Positions 44,673 to 53,048 of a DNA stretch of 64,000 nt are shown here, one piece after another (position 1 is the stretch's first letter; the number at the start of each line of letters is the position of its first letter). Position numbers and translations under genes: made by a program. The notes below the pieces were generated by a model, which worked only from the letters and a program-made list of their open reading frames with translations, had not been told where the DNA came from and searched no databases. The DNA comes from Oscillibacter valericigenes (GTDB lineage Bacteria; Bacillota; Clostridia; Oscillospirales; Oscillospiraceae): the NCBI RefSeq assembly GCF_021531315.1, contig NZ_JAFBIQ010000006.1:32947-96946 (forward strand). The letters are read 5' to 3'.

Positions 44673-45887
44673 ATGAAAACCAGACGAATTTTTCGCGCGG
44701 CAGTCGCGCTCCTGTTCGCCCTGTGCGTGGTCGCGGCGGATCTTCCGCCGCTGAGCCTCGCGCCGCAGACGGCCTCCGCCGTCACGCAGGCGGACATCGA
44801 CAAGCTCAAAAAGGAATCCAACGCGCTGGCGAGCAAGAAGTCCAATGTGACGAAGGAGCTCAACGCACTCAAGAAGGACAAGGCCAACACGCTCAAGCGC
44901 AAGTCGCTGCTCGACCAGCAGATCGTGCTCATCAGCGACGAGATCGCCGTCACCGAGCAGCAGATCGCGCAGTACGAGGCGCTCATCGAGCAGACCGAGA
45001 ACGAGCTGAACGAGGCGCAGGCGCAGGAGGCGGAGCAGTATCAGCTCTTCTGCAAGCGCGTGCGCGCGATGGAGGAGCGCGGCACGGTGTCCTACTGGTC
45101 GGTGCTGTTTCAGGCGGCGAGCTTTGAGGAGATGCTCGGCGCACTGGACTTCATCAGCGAGGTGATGGAGGCCGATCAGCGCGTGATCGACGATCTGCGC
45201 GTGCTGCAAGAGCAGATCGCGGCCAAGCAGGCGACGCTTGAGGACTCGCTGGCTGAGCAGCAGAGCGCCAAGGAGCAGCTTGCCGCCAAGAACAGCGAGC
45301 TGCGCGACCAGCGCACCGAGGCGACCAGCCTGATCAAGGAAATGGAAGAGAACGAGGCGGACTACCGAGAGGTCCTTGCCGAGATCGAGGCTGAAGAGGA
45401 AAAAACACAGAAGGAGATCGTGCGCCTGAGCAAGGAGCTTGCCGCCCAGCAGGGCAACACCAAGGTGACCTACGGCGGCTACATCTGGCCCGTGACGACC
45501 AGCAAGCGCGTCACTTCGCCGTTTGGCCGGCGCAACACCGGCATCAAGGGTGCCTCCACCAACCACCGCGGCATCGACATCGGCGGCGTGTTTTATAGCT
45601 CCACCGTCTATGCCGCCAAGGCCGGCACGGTCATCATTTCTTCGAGTAACAGTGTGCGCGGCCAGTACATCGTCGTCAGCCACGGCAGCGGCAACACGAC
45701 CACCTATCAGCACCTCTCCAAGCGCTCGGTGAGCGTGGGCGCGGTGGTCAAGCAGGGGCAGGCCATCGGCGTGACCGGCTCGAGCGGCGTGGGCAGCGGC
45801 CCGCATCTGCACTTTGAGATCACCGAGAACGGCCAGCTCGTCGATCCGCTCAAGTATCTGACCGACTATGTCAAGGCGTGGAGATAA
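44673..45887 (+). CDS. EnvC-like murein hydrolase activator (coiled coil plus M23/LytM domain)
   Basis: A 404-residue secreted protein. Residues 1-36 are a signal peptide ending at TASA. About 40-265 form a long coiled coil rich in Lys, Glu, Gln and Ala, the part that contacts FtsX. Residues 270-404 form an M23 domain with NHRGIDIGG and GPHLHFEI; those His and Asp residues are the zinc ligands, so it may cut peptidoglycan itself or act as an activator. The gene follows ftsX by 18 bp and ends the ftsE-ftsX transcript. Confidence 0.93.
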   Translation: MKTRRIFRAAVALLFALCVVAADLPPLSLAPQTASAVTQADIDKLKKESNALASKKSNVTKELNALKKDKANTLKRKSLLDQQIVLISDEIAVTEQQIAQYEALIEQTENELNEAQAQEAEQYQLFCKRVRAMEERGTVSYWSVLFQAASFEEMLGALDFISEVMEADQRVIDDLRVLQEQIAAKQATLEDSLAEQQSAKEQLAAKNSELRDQRTEATSLIKEMEENEADYREVLAEIEAEEEKTQKEIVRLSKELAAQQGNTKVTYGGYIWPVTTSKRVTSPFGRRNTGIKGASTNHRGIDIGGVFYSSTVYAAKAGTVIISSSNSVRGQYIVVSHGSGNTTTYQHLSKRSVSVGAVVKQGQAIGVTGSSGVGSGPHLHFEITENGQLVDPLKYLTDYVKAWR

Positions 45888-45908
45888 ATTTATCGGCATG
45901 GAAACAGA

Positions 45909-45942
45909 GGACTCTCCCATAGAGTTGGGAGAGTCCTTTTTT
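45909..45942 (+). terminator. Terminator of the ftsE-ftsX-M23 operon
   Basis: A perfect 11-bp stem (45909-45919 with 45926-45936), 6-base loop and six T. Confidence 0.9.
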
Positions 45943-45964
45943 GCGCGATGGGGAGAGGAGAACG

Positions 45965-46696
45965 ATGTTTGGCTTGGTCGAATGGCGCGGTGCGGGGGAG
46001 CGCTGCGATGCAGAGGAAAAGCGCCTTGGCGGGGTGCGCTTTCTTGCCGTCGGCATCCGGCGCGGGGACGGGCTCCGCGCGGCGCGAAGCCTTCGCGCCG
46101 CCGCACGGATACTGGAAAAGCACGGCGTTGTGCAGGCGGTCTTTCCGCAGGGCTTTTCGCGGTATGAGCGCTTTGCCGCGCGGGGAATCGCGGCGGTGGA
46201 TATTTGCCCACTGCGCGAGGCGGCGGCTGCTGCCATCGTGCGCTGTGCGATGGCGCAGCGGGGCATCGAGCCGCATCGGGCGACCGTCGCGCTCTGCGCC
46301 GCGCGTGTCACGCGCGCCTACATCGCGGCGGCGGAGGCGCTTGCGCCGGACATCCGCTATTTGCAGCTCTGCACGGCGCAGGGCGGCTGGGAGCTGTCCC
46401 AGACCCTGCGCAGCCGCTTCGGCGTCGCCGCGCCCGTCCTGCCCGCGCCGGAGGGCGTGGACCTTGCGCTCTGCTTCGATGACAGCGCGGACGGCATTGT
46501 GCCGCGGGGCATCGTCCTGCCGCTTTGTGACGAGGCGCTGCGCGTGACCTATGGAGATGAACGGACAGAAGAATACGGCGGGGAGCCGGAACAGCTCCTC
46601 GCCGCATGGTATGCCTCCCTCGCGCTGCGCGCAGAGGAAGTTAAGGTAAAAAGGGTGGAGTGGCCTCAGTCTGCGAACATCGCCGTGGAGAGATAG
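45965..46696 (+). CDS. Protein of unknown function
   Basis: I do not recognise a family. The 243-residue protein is soluble, very rich in Ala and Arg, with no signal peptide. It alternates short hydrophobic strands and helices ([59 protein letters not shown]), an alpha/beta fold such as a Rossmann-like or periplasmic-binding-like domain. GGAGAGGAGAACG precedes the ATG at 45965, which supports a real gene. Its last 31 bp overlap the end of cysK on the other strand, so no terminator separates the two. Confidence 0.65.
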   Translation: MFGLVEWRGAGERCDAEEKRLGGVRFLAVGIRRGDGLRAARSLRAAARILEKHGVVQAVFPQGFSRYERFAARGIAAVDICPLREAAAAAIVRCAMAQRGIEPHRATVALCAARVTRAYIAAAEALAPDIRYLQLCTAQGGWELSQTLRSRFGVAAPVLPAPEGVDLALCFDDSADGIVPRGIVLPLCDEALRVTYGDERTEEYGGEPEQLLAAWYASLALRAEEVKVKRVEWPQSANIAVER

Positions 46697-47595
46697 CGGT
46701 CACCGGTGTCGGGCAGCAGGACGACGATGCGCTTGCCCTTATTCTCGGGGCGCTTGGCAAGCTGGGCGGCGGCCCACACCGCTGCGCCGGAGGAGATGCC
46801 GACGAGCAGACCCTCGCGGCGCGCCAGCGCGCGGCCGGCAGCAAAGGCATCCTCATTCTCCACAGGGATGATCTCGTCGTAGATCCTGGTGTTGAGCGTG
46901 TCGGGCACAAAGCCCGCGCCGATGCCCTGGATCTTGTGCGCGCCCGCGGCGCCTCCAGACAGCACCGGAGAGGAGGCAGGCTCGACCGCGATGACCTTGA
47001 TTGCGGGGTTTTGGCTCTTGAGGTATTCGCCCACGCCCGTCAGTGTACCGCCGGTGCCGACACCGGCCACGAAGATGTCCACCGTGCCGTCCATGTCATT
47101 CCAGATCTCTGGACCGGTGGCCGCGCGGTGTGCGGCGGGGTTCGCGGGATTGGTGAACTGGCCGGGAAGGAAGCTGTGCGGCGTCTGGGCGGCGAGCTCC
47201 TGTGCCTTGGCAATGGCGCCCTTCATGCCCTTGGCGCCCTCGGTGAGCACCAGCTCCGCGCCGTAGGCCTTCATCAGCTGACGGCGCTCGACGCTCATGG
47301 TCTCGGGCATAACGATGATGATGCGGTAGCCGCGCGCGGCGGCGACGGCGGCAAGGCCGATGCCGGTGTTGCCGCTGGTCGGCTCGATGATGACAGAGTC
47401 GGGCTTGAGCACGCCGCGCTGCTCGGCGTCGGCGATCATGGTGTAGGCGATGCGGTCCTTGACGGAGCCGGCGGGGTTGAGGTATTCCAGCTTGGCATAA
47501 ACCTCAGCGCCGAGCCCTTCTGCCTCGGCAAAACGGTTGAGCCTGAGCAGGGGAGTGGAGCCGATCAGCTCGGTGATGGTATTATAAGTCTTCAT
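46666..47595 (-). CDS. cysK: Cysteine synthase A (O-acetylserine sulfhydrylase)
   Basis: Makes cysteine from O-acetylserine and sulfide. The 309-residue PLP enzyme has NPAGSVKDR with the PLP lysine (about residue 46), [21 protein letters not shown] for the cofactor phosphate, and [12 protein letters not shown]. Length is normal. It is a single-gene unit with a strong promoter and a dyad at the start site, fitting repression by a cysteine-responsive Rrf2-type regulator. Confidence 0.96.
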   Translation of the reverse strand: MKTYNTITELIGSTPLLRLNRFAEAEGLGAEVYAKLEYLNPAGSVKDRIAYTMIADAEQRGVLKPDSVIIEPTSGNTGIGLAAVAAARGYRIIIVMPETMSVERRQLMKAYGAELVLTEGAKGMKGAIAKAQELAAQTPHSFLPGQFTNPANPAAHRAATGPEIWNDMDGTVDIFVAGVGTGGTLTGVGEYLKSQNPAIKVIAVEPASSPVLSGGAAGAHKIQGIGAGFVPDTLNTRIYDEIIPVENEDAFAAGRALARREGLLVGISSGAAVWAAAQLAKRPENKGKRIVVLLPDTGDRYLSTAMFAD

Positions 47596-47611
47596 AACGA
47601 TAAACCCCTTT

Positions 47612-47635
47612 ATTCCCTATCGAAATTATAGGTAT
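47612..47635 (-). promoter_or_regulatory. Candidate operator at the cysK promoter
   Basis: A dyad CCTAT-7-ATAGG (47616-47632) inside a wider, imperfect symmetry beginning ATTCC and ending GGTAT lies directly after the cysK -10 box. Its form resembles Rrf2-family sites such as that of the cysteine regulator CymR. Function is inferred from position and symmetry. Confidence 0.5.
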
Positions 47636-47662
47636 TATAGCACCACGCTTTTCTTCCGTCAA
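47634..47662 (-). promoter_or_regulatory. Sigma-A promoter of cysK
   Basis: Minus strand: TTGACG (47662-47657), 17 bp, TATAAT (47639-47634). Confidence 0.85.
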
Positions 47663-47692
47663 GCAGAAGTGTGAAAAAATTGGATCGAAGCA

Positions 47693-47730
47693 TAAAAAAC
47701 CGGCACATTGAACTGCTTCAATGTGCCGGT
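47693..47730 (-). terminator. Terminator of the 5'-nucleotidase gene
   Basis: A perfect 14-bp stem (47730-47717 with 47712-47699) with loop GCAG, followed on the minus strand by TTTTTTAT. Confidence 0.88.
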
Positions 47731-47753
47731 ACGATCAAATGATCTTGCAGTGC

Positions 47754-49592
47754 TTACTTGGCGGGGACGATCAGGATCTGGCCGATGTTGATGATGTAGG
47801 GATCGGCGATCTTGTTGGCCTCAGCGAGCTTGGTGTAGAGCGTGCCGGTGCCATAGAACTTGTAAGCGATGTTCCACAGGCAGTCACCCGCGACGACGGT
47901 GTAGGTGTCACCGGTGGTGGGAGTCGGAGTCGGCTCGGGCTTGGGCTCGGGCTTGGGCTCGGGCTTCGGCTCAGGCTGCGGTTCGGGCTGCGGCTCAACG
48001 ACCGGTGCGGTCTTGATGGTGATGCGGCCCTGAGAGGCGGTATACTCCGCGCCGACCACGCCGCCGAGCTTCTCAACGATGTAATTGATGAGGACCTGAT
48101 TGTCGATCATCACTTCGTCCTGAAGAACCTTGACGTTCTTGGTGCCGAACATGGTGTAGCCGTCGCCGGCATCCTTGAGCATATAGTTGTGGGAGGCGAG
48201 GGTGTAGGTCTTGTTGACATCGAGGGGCTGGCCGCCGACCATGATGTCGGACACGCGGTAGGCACCGTCGACCTTGACGAATTCGGACTTGTCGTTCTTC
48301 ACTACGGAGCTGGGGATGTCCGCGTTGATGGTGTAGGTCAGACCGGAGACCTGCAGGAAGCCGCCGCTCTCACCGGGATAGGCCGCGGAGCCGAGCTCAA
48401 GGGCATCCTTGAGCTGCTGGCCGGTGACCTCAACGAGGCAGGCGGAGTTGCCGAAGGGATGGACATTGATGATGTCGCCGTAGGTGATGTCGCCCGCATT
48501 GATGTCTGCGCGCACACCGCCGCCGTTGACGAAAGCGACGTCAGCGCCGAGCAGGACGCGGTAAGCGTCGGCGCACAGGTCGCCGAGGTTGGTCTCCGCG
48601 CTGCGGACGGCACGCTTGCCGTCAGCGCCCTTGGTGGTGAGGGTAACGGTCGTCTTGGCGACGACCTTCTTCTGCAGCGCGTCGAACTTCTCGGTGATGC
48701 CGGCGATGTAAGCCTTGGCATCCGCGTCCTCCTCAACAGCGGAGAGGTCAACGTTCTCGTGCGCGATGGTACCGTCGGCCTTGATGGTCAGCTTGCCGAC
48801 GTTGGCGAGCTTGGTGCCGGTCTGCTCAAAGACGACCTCTCGGCCAGCCTTATCCTTGATGGTCTCGGAGAAGACGGAGTGGGAGTGACCGTCGATGAAG
48901 GCGTCAAAGCCGGTGGTATTGGCAATGACCTCCTTGCTCATCCACGGAGAGGACTGCTCGTCGATGCCGAGGTGGCCGAGGCCGATGATATAGTCGGCGC
49001 CCGCAGCCTTCGCGGCGTCGATGGCGCTCTGAACCGCCTTGTAGAGGTCAGCGCCGTTGTTGCCCTCGCAGAAGCCGAAGATGTAGTTGCCGTTGGCGTC
49101 CTGGAAGTAGGTGGGGGTGGACTTGGTGAAGGTCTCCGGCGTGCAGACGCCGACGAACGCGACCTTCACGCCCTTGACCTCGAACATCTTATAAGCGTCG
49201 AAGTAGGGCTTGCCGTCCTTGCCGGTGAAGTTGGCGGAGATGTAGGGATACTTCGCCAGGTCCTTGGCAATGTGCAGGAACTGGTCCATGCCATAGTCGA
49301 ACTCATGGTTGCCGGGAACGGCAGCATCGTACTTGAGGTAGTTCATGATGTCGACGATGTACTCGCCCTTGGAGAGCGTACCGATCACGCCGCCCTGAAC
49401 ATGGTCGCCCGCGTCAACGAGCAGATCCGCGCTCTTGTGCAGCGTTGCGACCTTGGCATACTTCTCATAGTCGCAGTGAACATCGTTGGTGTGCAGGATG
49501 GTGATGTCTTCCTTGGGGGCGGCGGCATTGACCGTCACAGCCAAAGAGAAAACCATCGCCATCGTCAGCAGCAGGGACAAAAACTTGCGCAT
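47754..49592 (-). CDS. Secreted 5'-nucleotidase/2',3'-cyclic phosphodiesterase with LysM anchor
   Basis: Releases nucleosides and phosphate from nucleotides outside the cell. A 612-residue protein: signal peptide (MRKFLSLLLTMAM to AAA), a metallophosphatase domain with ILHTNDVH, DAGDHVQGG, PGNHEFDYG, GLGHLG and DGHSHS, and a 5'-nucleotidase C-terminal domain (VNGGGVRADINAGDITYG). Residues 531-561 are a Pro/Glu/Lys linker and 562-612 a LysM domain (YTVVAGDCLWNIAYKFYG) that would hold the enzyme on peptidoglycan. The ATG at 49592 was chosen for its signal peptide and CAGGAGGAAAAAAGCT before it. It could supply purines to the ssnA/ygfK pathway; that is inference. Confidence 0.92.
   Translation of the reverse strand: MRKFLSLLLTMAMVFSLAVTVNAAAPKEDITILHTNDVHCDYEKYAKVATLHKSADLLVDAGDHVQGGVIGTLSKGEYIVDIMNYLKYDAAVPGNHEFDYGMDQFLHIAKDLAKYPYISANFTGKDGKPYFDAYKMFEVKGVKVAFVGVCTPETFTKSTPTYFQDANGNYIFGFCEGNNGADLYKAVQSAIDAAKAAGADYIIGLGHLGIDEQSSPWMSKEVIANTTGFDAFIDGHSHSVFSETIKDKAGREVVFEQTGTKLANVGKLTIKADGTIAHENVDLSAVEEDADAKAYIAGITEKFDALQKKVVAKTTVTLTTKGADGKRAVRSAETNLGDLCADAYRVLLGADVAFVNGGGVRADINAGDITYGDIINVHPFGNSACLVEVTGQQLKDALELGSAAYPGESGGFLQVSGLTYTINADIPSSVVKNDKSEFVKVDGAYRVSDIMVGGQPLDVNKTYTLASHNYMLKDAGDGYTMFGTKNVKVLQDEVMIDNQVLINYIVEKLGGVVGAEYTASQGRITIKTAPVVEPQPEPQPEPKPEPKPEPKPEPTPTPTTGDTYTVVAGDCLWNIAYKFYGTGTLYTKLAEANKIADPYIINIGQILIVPAK
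47932..47997 (-). repeat. 12-bp tandem repeat encoding the Pro-Glu linker
   Basis: Near-perfect copies of GGGCTCGGGCTT (plus-strand sense) encode Pro-Glu-Pro-Lys units in the linker before LysM. Copy number may vary between strains by slippage. Confidence 0.8.
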
Positions 49593-49665
49593 AGCTTTTT
49601 TCCTCCTGAATTTTTTGCCAAAGCGCTTGTCCGAATCGAGCGAGCAACCTCGGCAGGATATAATT

Positions 49666-49694
49666 ATTTTATCTTCTTTTCCCCATTTGCACAA
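49666..49694 (-). promoter_or_regulatory. Sigma-A promoter of the 5'-nucleotidase gene
   Basis: Minus strand: TTGTGC (49694-49689), 17 bp, TAAAAT (49671-49666). Confidence 0.55.
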
Positions 49695-49837
49695 GCCACT
49701 TTCTCTCGCCATAATCACAGATTTTCGCTGCGCTTTCTTGTCGCTTTTGCCAATTTCTCTTTTTCTGTGGAAATCGGGGCAAAAATGTGCTACTGTAAAG
49801 ATGTATCGATTTTTTCAGATAAAGGAGCTGGACTCTT

Positions 49838-51220
49838 ATGAAAAAACTGCTCAAAGGCGGCTTTGTCGTCACACCCCGCGGCTCGCGCCGCGCCGATGTG
49901 CTGCTCGACGGCGAGAAGATCGCGCGGGTCGGCCACATCTCTCCCGCCGAGGCGGAAAGCGCCGAGGTGACCAACATTTCCGGCTGCTACCTCTTCCCCG
50001 GCTTCATCGATGCGCACACGCACTTTGACCTCGATGTGTGCAATACCACCACCATCGACGATTTCGAGTCCGGCACGCGCAGCGCCATCCGCGGCGGCAC
50101 GACCACGATCATCGACTTTGCCTGTCCCAACAAGGGCGAAACGCTCGCCCACGGTCTTGCGCTCTGGCACGAAAAGGCCGACGGCCGCTGCTCCTGCGAC
50201 TACGGCTTTCACATGACCATCGACGACTGGAACGAGGGCATCGAGGGCGAGCTGGACGATATGTTCGCCGCAGGCGTCACCTCCTTTAAGATGTATCTCA
50301 CCTATCCCGCCATGATGATCGGCGACGGCGCGGTGTACTCCGCGCTCAAGGCGCTCACAGCGCGCGGCGGCATCGCGGGCGTCCACTGCGAGAACGCAGG
50401 CGTGATCGACGCGCGCATCGCCGAGCTGAAGGCCGCGGGCCGCGCGTGGGATGTTTCCGCGCACGCCGAGTCCCGCCCCGACTATCTGGAGGCCGAGGCG
50501 GTCGCGCGGCTGCTGCGCATCGCCGAGGCCGCTGACGCGCCCGTGGTCATCGTACACCTGACCAACAGCGAGGCGCTCGACGAGGTCGCCTTTGCCCGCG
50601 CGCGCGGGCAAAAGGTCTATGTCGAGACCTGCCCGCAGTACCTCGCGCTCGACGACGGCATTTATTATGACCCAAACTGGTCGACGGCTGCGCGCTATGT
50701 CTGCGCGCCGCCCCTCCGCGCCGAGGAAAATCAGCGCGCGCTCTGGCGCGGCCTGCGCCGCGGCGAGATCCAGACCATCTCCACCGACCACTGCTCCTTT
50801 ACGCTTGCGCAAAAGGACATGGGGCGCGAGGACTTCACGAAGATCCCCGGCGGTCTGCCCGGTGTGGAAACGCGCGGCGAGGTCGTCTATACCTGCGGCG
50901 TTGCCGCGGGCAATATGACGGTCGCGGGGATGTGCCGCGCGCTGTGCGAGAACCCCGCGAAGCTCTACGGGCTCTATCCCCGCAAGGGCGTCATCGCCGC
51001 GGGCTCCGACGCGGACATCGTGGTTTACGATCCCGAGGCGAGCCATATCCTCACCGCCGCCGACATGGTCACCAAAGCTGGCTATACGCCCTTTGAGGGG
51101 CTGCGCACCGAGGGCGGCATCGTCAAGGTCTATCTGCGCGGGCAGCTCATGGTCGAGGACGGCAGGATCGTCGGCGGCCATGAGGGGCAGTATCTCCGCC
51201 GCGGGCTCTGCACCCTCTGA
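49838..51220 (+). CDS. hydA: Dihydropyrimidinase/hydantoinase-family amidohydrolase
   Basis: A 460-residue cyclic amide hydrolase. LFPGFIDAHTHFDLD supplies HxH, SFKMYLTYP holds the lysine that becomes carbamylated between two metals, VHCEN and VIVHLTN supply further His ligands, and STDHCSFT the catalytic Asp. It opens hydantoin or dihydropyrimidine rings; the closest named group is HydA/HyuA. In anaerobic purine degradation an enzyme of this group acts beside YgfK and SsnA; here it is 29 kb away from them. AAAGGAGCTGGACTCTT precedes the ATG. No convincing promoter was found. Confidence 0.88.
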   Translation: MKKLLKGGFVVTPRGSRRADVLLDGEKIARVGHISPAEAESAEVTNISGCYLFPGFIDAHTHFDLDVCNTTTIDDFESGTRSAIRGGTTTIIDFACPNKGETLAHGLALWHEKADGRCSCDYGFHMTIDDWNEGIEGELDDMFAAGVTSFKMYLTYPAMMIGDGAVYSALKALTARGGIAGVHCENAGVIDARIAELKAAGRAWDVSAHAESRPDYLEAEAVARLLRIAEAADAPVVIVHLTNSEALDEVAFARARGQKVYVETCPQYLALDDGIYYDPNWSTAARYVCAPPLRAEENQRALWRGLRRGEIQTISTDHCSFTLAQKDMGREDFTKIPGGLPGVETRGEVVYTCGVAAGNMTVAGMCRALCENPAKLYGLYPRKGVIAAGSDADIVVYDPEASHILTAADMVTKAGYTPFEGLRTEGGIVKVYLRGQLMVEDGRIVGGHEGQYLRRGLCTL

Positions 51221-51252
51221 GCGAAACAAGAAAAGAAAAGAGGAACGCTTCC

Positions 51253-51819
51253 ATGAGTTTTCGTACCATTTTGTTCTCGCAGTACCCCGCGCTCTTCCTG
51301 CTCGCCGTGCTGTTTCTGATCGCGCACCTGCGCGTGCGCAAGACCTCCGCAGTCAAGTCCGTGCTGTGGGTCATTTTCTTCGGCGTGGCGCTTGCCGCGT
51401 CGGTGGTGTTCTTCTTCCTTGGCATTCAAGCCGAGCTGTGGACGCTCAAAACGGCCATCGCACTCCGCTTCTGGAGCTGGTTCGGCATTGCGCTTCTGCT
51501 GCTTTTTCTCGTGCTGCGCGTTGCGCACAGAATGGAGAAACGCTCCAGCCGCCGCAGGCTTGACGAGGCCATGAAGCAGGCCGAAAAGCAAAAGGAAGAG
51601 GAGGTCTCCCGCGCCCGCGCCGAGGGCGCGGCGGAGGAGCGCTGGCGCGCTGCCGCCGAGCAGCAGGCGCAGGCAGAGGCTGCCCGTGCCGCCGAGCAGC
51701 AGGCACAGGCAGAGACCGCCGCGCAGGCGATGCAGGACGCCGCTGACGAAGCGCCCGCTCCCGTCGAGGCACAGGAGGCTGCCGCACAGGAGAGTGAGGA
51801 AAGCAGGGCTGAGGCATGA
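51253..51819 (+). CDS. Membrane protein with Ala/Gln/Glu-rich coiled-coil tail
   Basis: I recognise no family. The first 90 residues hold three hydrophobic segments; the rest is a cytoplasmic-looking helix made almost only of Ala, Glu, Gln and Arg, with the direct repeat RAAEQQAQAE/ARAAEQQAQAE. Length is 188 residues. It follows hydA by 32 bp and overlaps the acyltransferase by four bases (ATGA), so all three may be cotranscribed. The tail may be a scaffold for a partner, possibly the acyltransferase. Confidence 0.65.
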   Translation: MSFRTILFSQYPALFLLAVLFLIAHLRVRKTSAVKSVLWVIFFGVALAASVVFFFLGIQAELWTLKTAIALRFWSWFGIALLLLFLVLRVAHRMEKRSSRRRLDEAMKQAEKQKEEEVSRARAEGAAEERWRAAAEQQAQAEAARAAEQQAQAETAAQAMQDAADEAPAPVEAQEAAAQESEESRAEA

Positions 51820-52874
51820 GCGAAAACCGCTCCGCGCCGCGGCGTGTAATCTACTTCGATGTGCTGCGCCTGATAGCGACCTTCGTGGTCGTCGCCGTGC
51901 ATCTTTCGGCGCAGCACTGGCTTGATGTTGACATCGGCTCGCGGGCGTGGTTTGCTTTCAATCTCTATTGCAGCACGGGCAAGTGGTCCGTCCCCATCTT
52001 CGTGATGATCAGCGGCGCGCTGTTTCTGGGGCGCGACATTGATGTGCGGACTGTTCTCAAAAAGAATGTGCTGCGCATCGCCGGTGTGTTTGTTTTCTGG
52101 TCCGGCGGCTACGCGCTCATCGACCTCATCTTTCGCCATGATACGCTCTTCGGCGCATTTTCTCAGTTTGTGACCGGACACTACCATCTGTGGTTCCTCT
52201 TTATGATCGCGGGGCTGTATCTGCTCATTCCGCTGCTGCGCCCCGTCGCGCAGAGCGAAACGCTCACGCGCTATTTCCTGCTGCTCTCGCTCATCTTCAC
52301 CTTTCTCCTGCCGCAGCTCGCCCTGTTCTGCTCCTTTGTCTCGCCGCAGCTGAGCGTGGTCATCAGCACGGTTATTATGTATACCTACTGCTTTTTCCCG
52401 CTCGGCTTTGTCGGCTATTTTCTCGGCGGCTACTACCTCAGCCGGCGGGCGTTCAGCCGCAGAGAGGAGCTTGTCCTCTGTGCCGTCGGTATCGCGGGAA
52501 TCCTTTTCTCCGTATTCGCCCCCGTAGCGCACGCCAAAGCGCAGGGCGCGCCGAGCGATCTCTTCTATAACTACAACTCGCTCAATGTCCTGCTCACCAG
52601 TGTTCCGATCTTCGTTCTCGCCAAGCGGTATCTGAATTTTCCGCACATGGGAGAGCGGGCGTATGCCCTTCTCCGCAGGCTGTCGAAATACAGCTTCGGC
52701 GTCTACCTCGTGCACCCCGCGGTCATCGAGCTGCTGCAGCATTTCGGCATCGACACCTTTTTGTGCAATGCTTTTTTCTCCGTGCCGCTGCTCGCACTCT
52801 TTGTGTTCGCGGTCTCCACGGCGATCTCGGTGCTGCTCAATCACATTCCCGTCATCAAAAAATACTTCGTCTGA
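51816..52874 (+). CDS. Acyltransferase family 3 membrane protein
   Basis: A 352-residue protein with about ten hydrophobic helices. YFDVLRLIATFVVVAVHLSAQHW with its conserved Asp, Arg and His, and VPIFVMISGALFLG are the hallmark of acyltransferase-3 (OafA/WecH) enzymes, which O-acylate surface sugars or other polymers. The C-terminal part SKYSFGVYLVHPAVI fits the family. The substrate is unknown. Its start overlaps the preceding membrane protein. Confidence 0.85.
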   Translation: MSENRSAPRRVIYFDVLRLIATFVVVAVHLSAQHWLDVDIGSRAWFAFNLYCSTGKWSVPIFVMISGALFLGRDIDVRTVLKKNVLRIAGVFVFWSGGYALIDLIFRHDTLFGAFSQFVTGHYHLWFLFMIAGLYLLIPLLRPVAQSETLTRYFLLLSLIFTFLLPQLALFCSFVSPQLSVVISTVIMYTYCFFPLGFVGYFLGGYYLSRRAFSRREELVLCAVGIAGILFSVFAPVAHAKAQGAPSDLFYNYNSLNVLLTSVPIFVLAKRYLNFPHMGERAYALLRRLSKYSFGVYLVHPAVIELLQHFGIDTFLCNAFFSVPLLALFVFAVSTAISVLLNHIPVIKKYFV

Positions 52875-52938
52875 GTGCAAAGGGAAGCGCGCCCTGCTAT
52901 TTCCCGTGGAAGCGGACGATGCACCCAAAATTAAAGAA

Positions 52939-52965
52939 GGACGGCGCCGATATTCGGCGCCGTCC
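52939..52965 (-). terminator. Terminator of alr-dsdA
   Basis: A perfect 12-bp stem (52965-52954 with 52950-52939) with a 3-base loop; the minus strand continues TTCTTTAATTTT. It may also slow plus-strand transcripts from the acyltransferase gene. Confidence 0.75.
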
Positions 52966-53048
52966 TGTCATATATTTGTGCGGTGGATCTGTCTTTTTCA
53001 GTCTGGCAATGGCCTCAGATATTTGGCGGTACAGGAGCTTGATGGACT

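Noticed and set aside
42864..46211. 1115-codon minus-strand open frame opposite ftsE, ftsX and the M23 gene
   Set aside because: It runs across three genuine genes and two terminators; a shadow of their codon bias.
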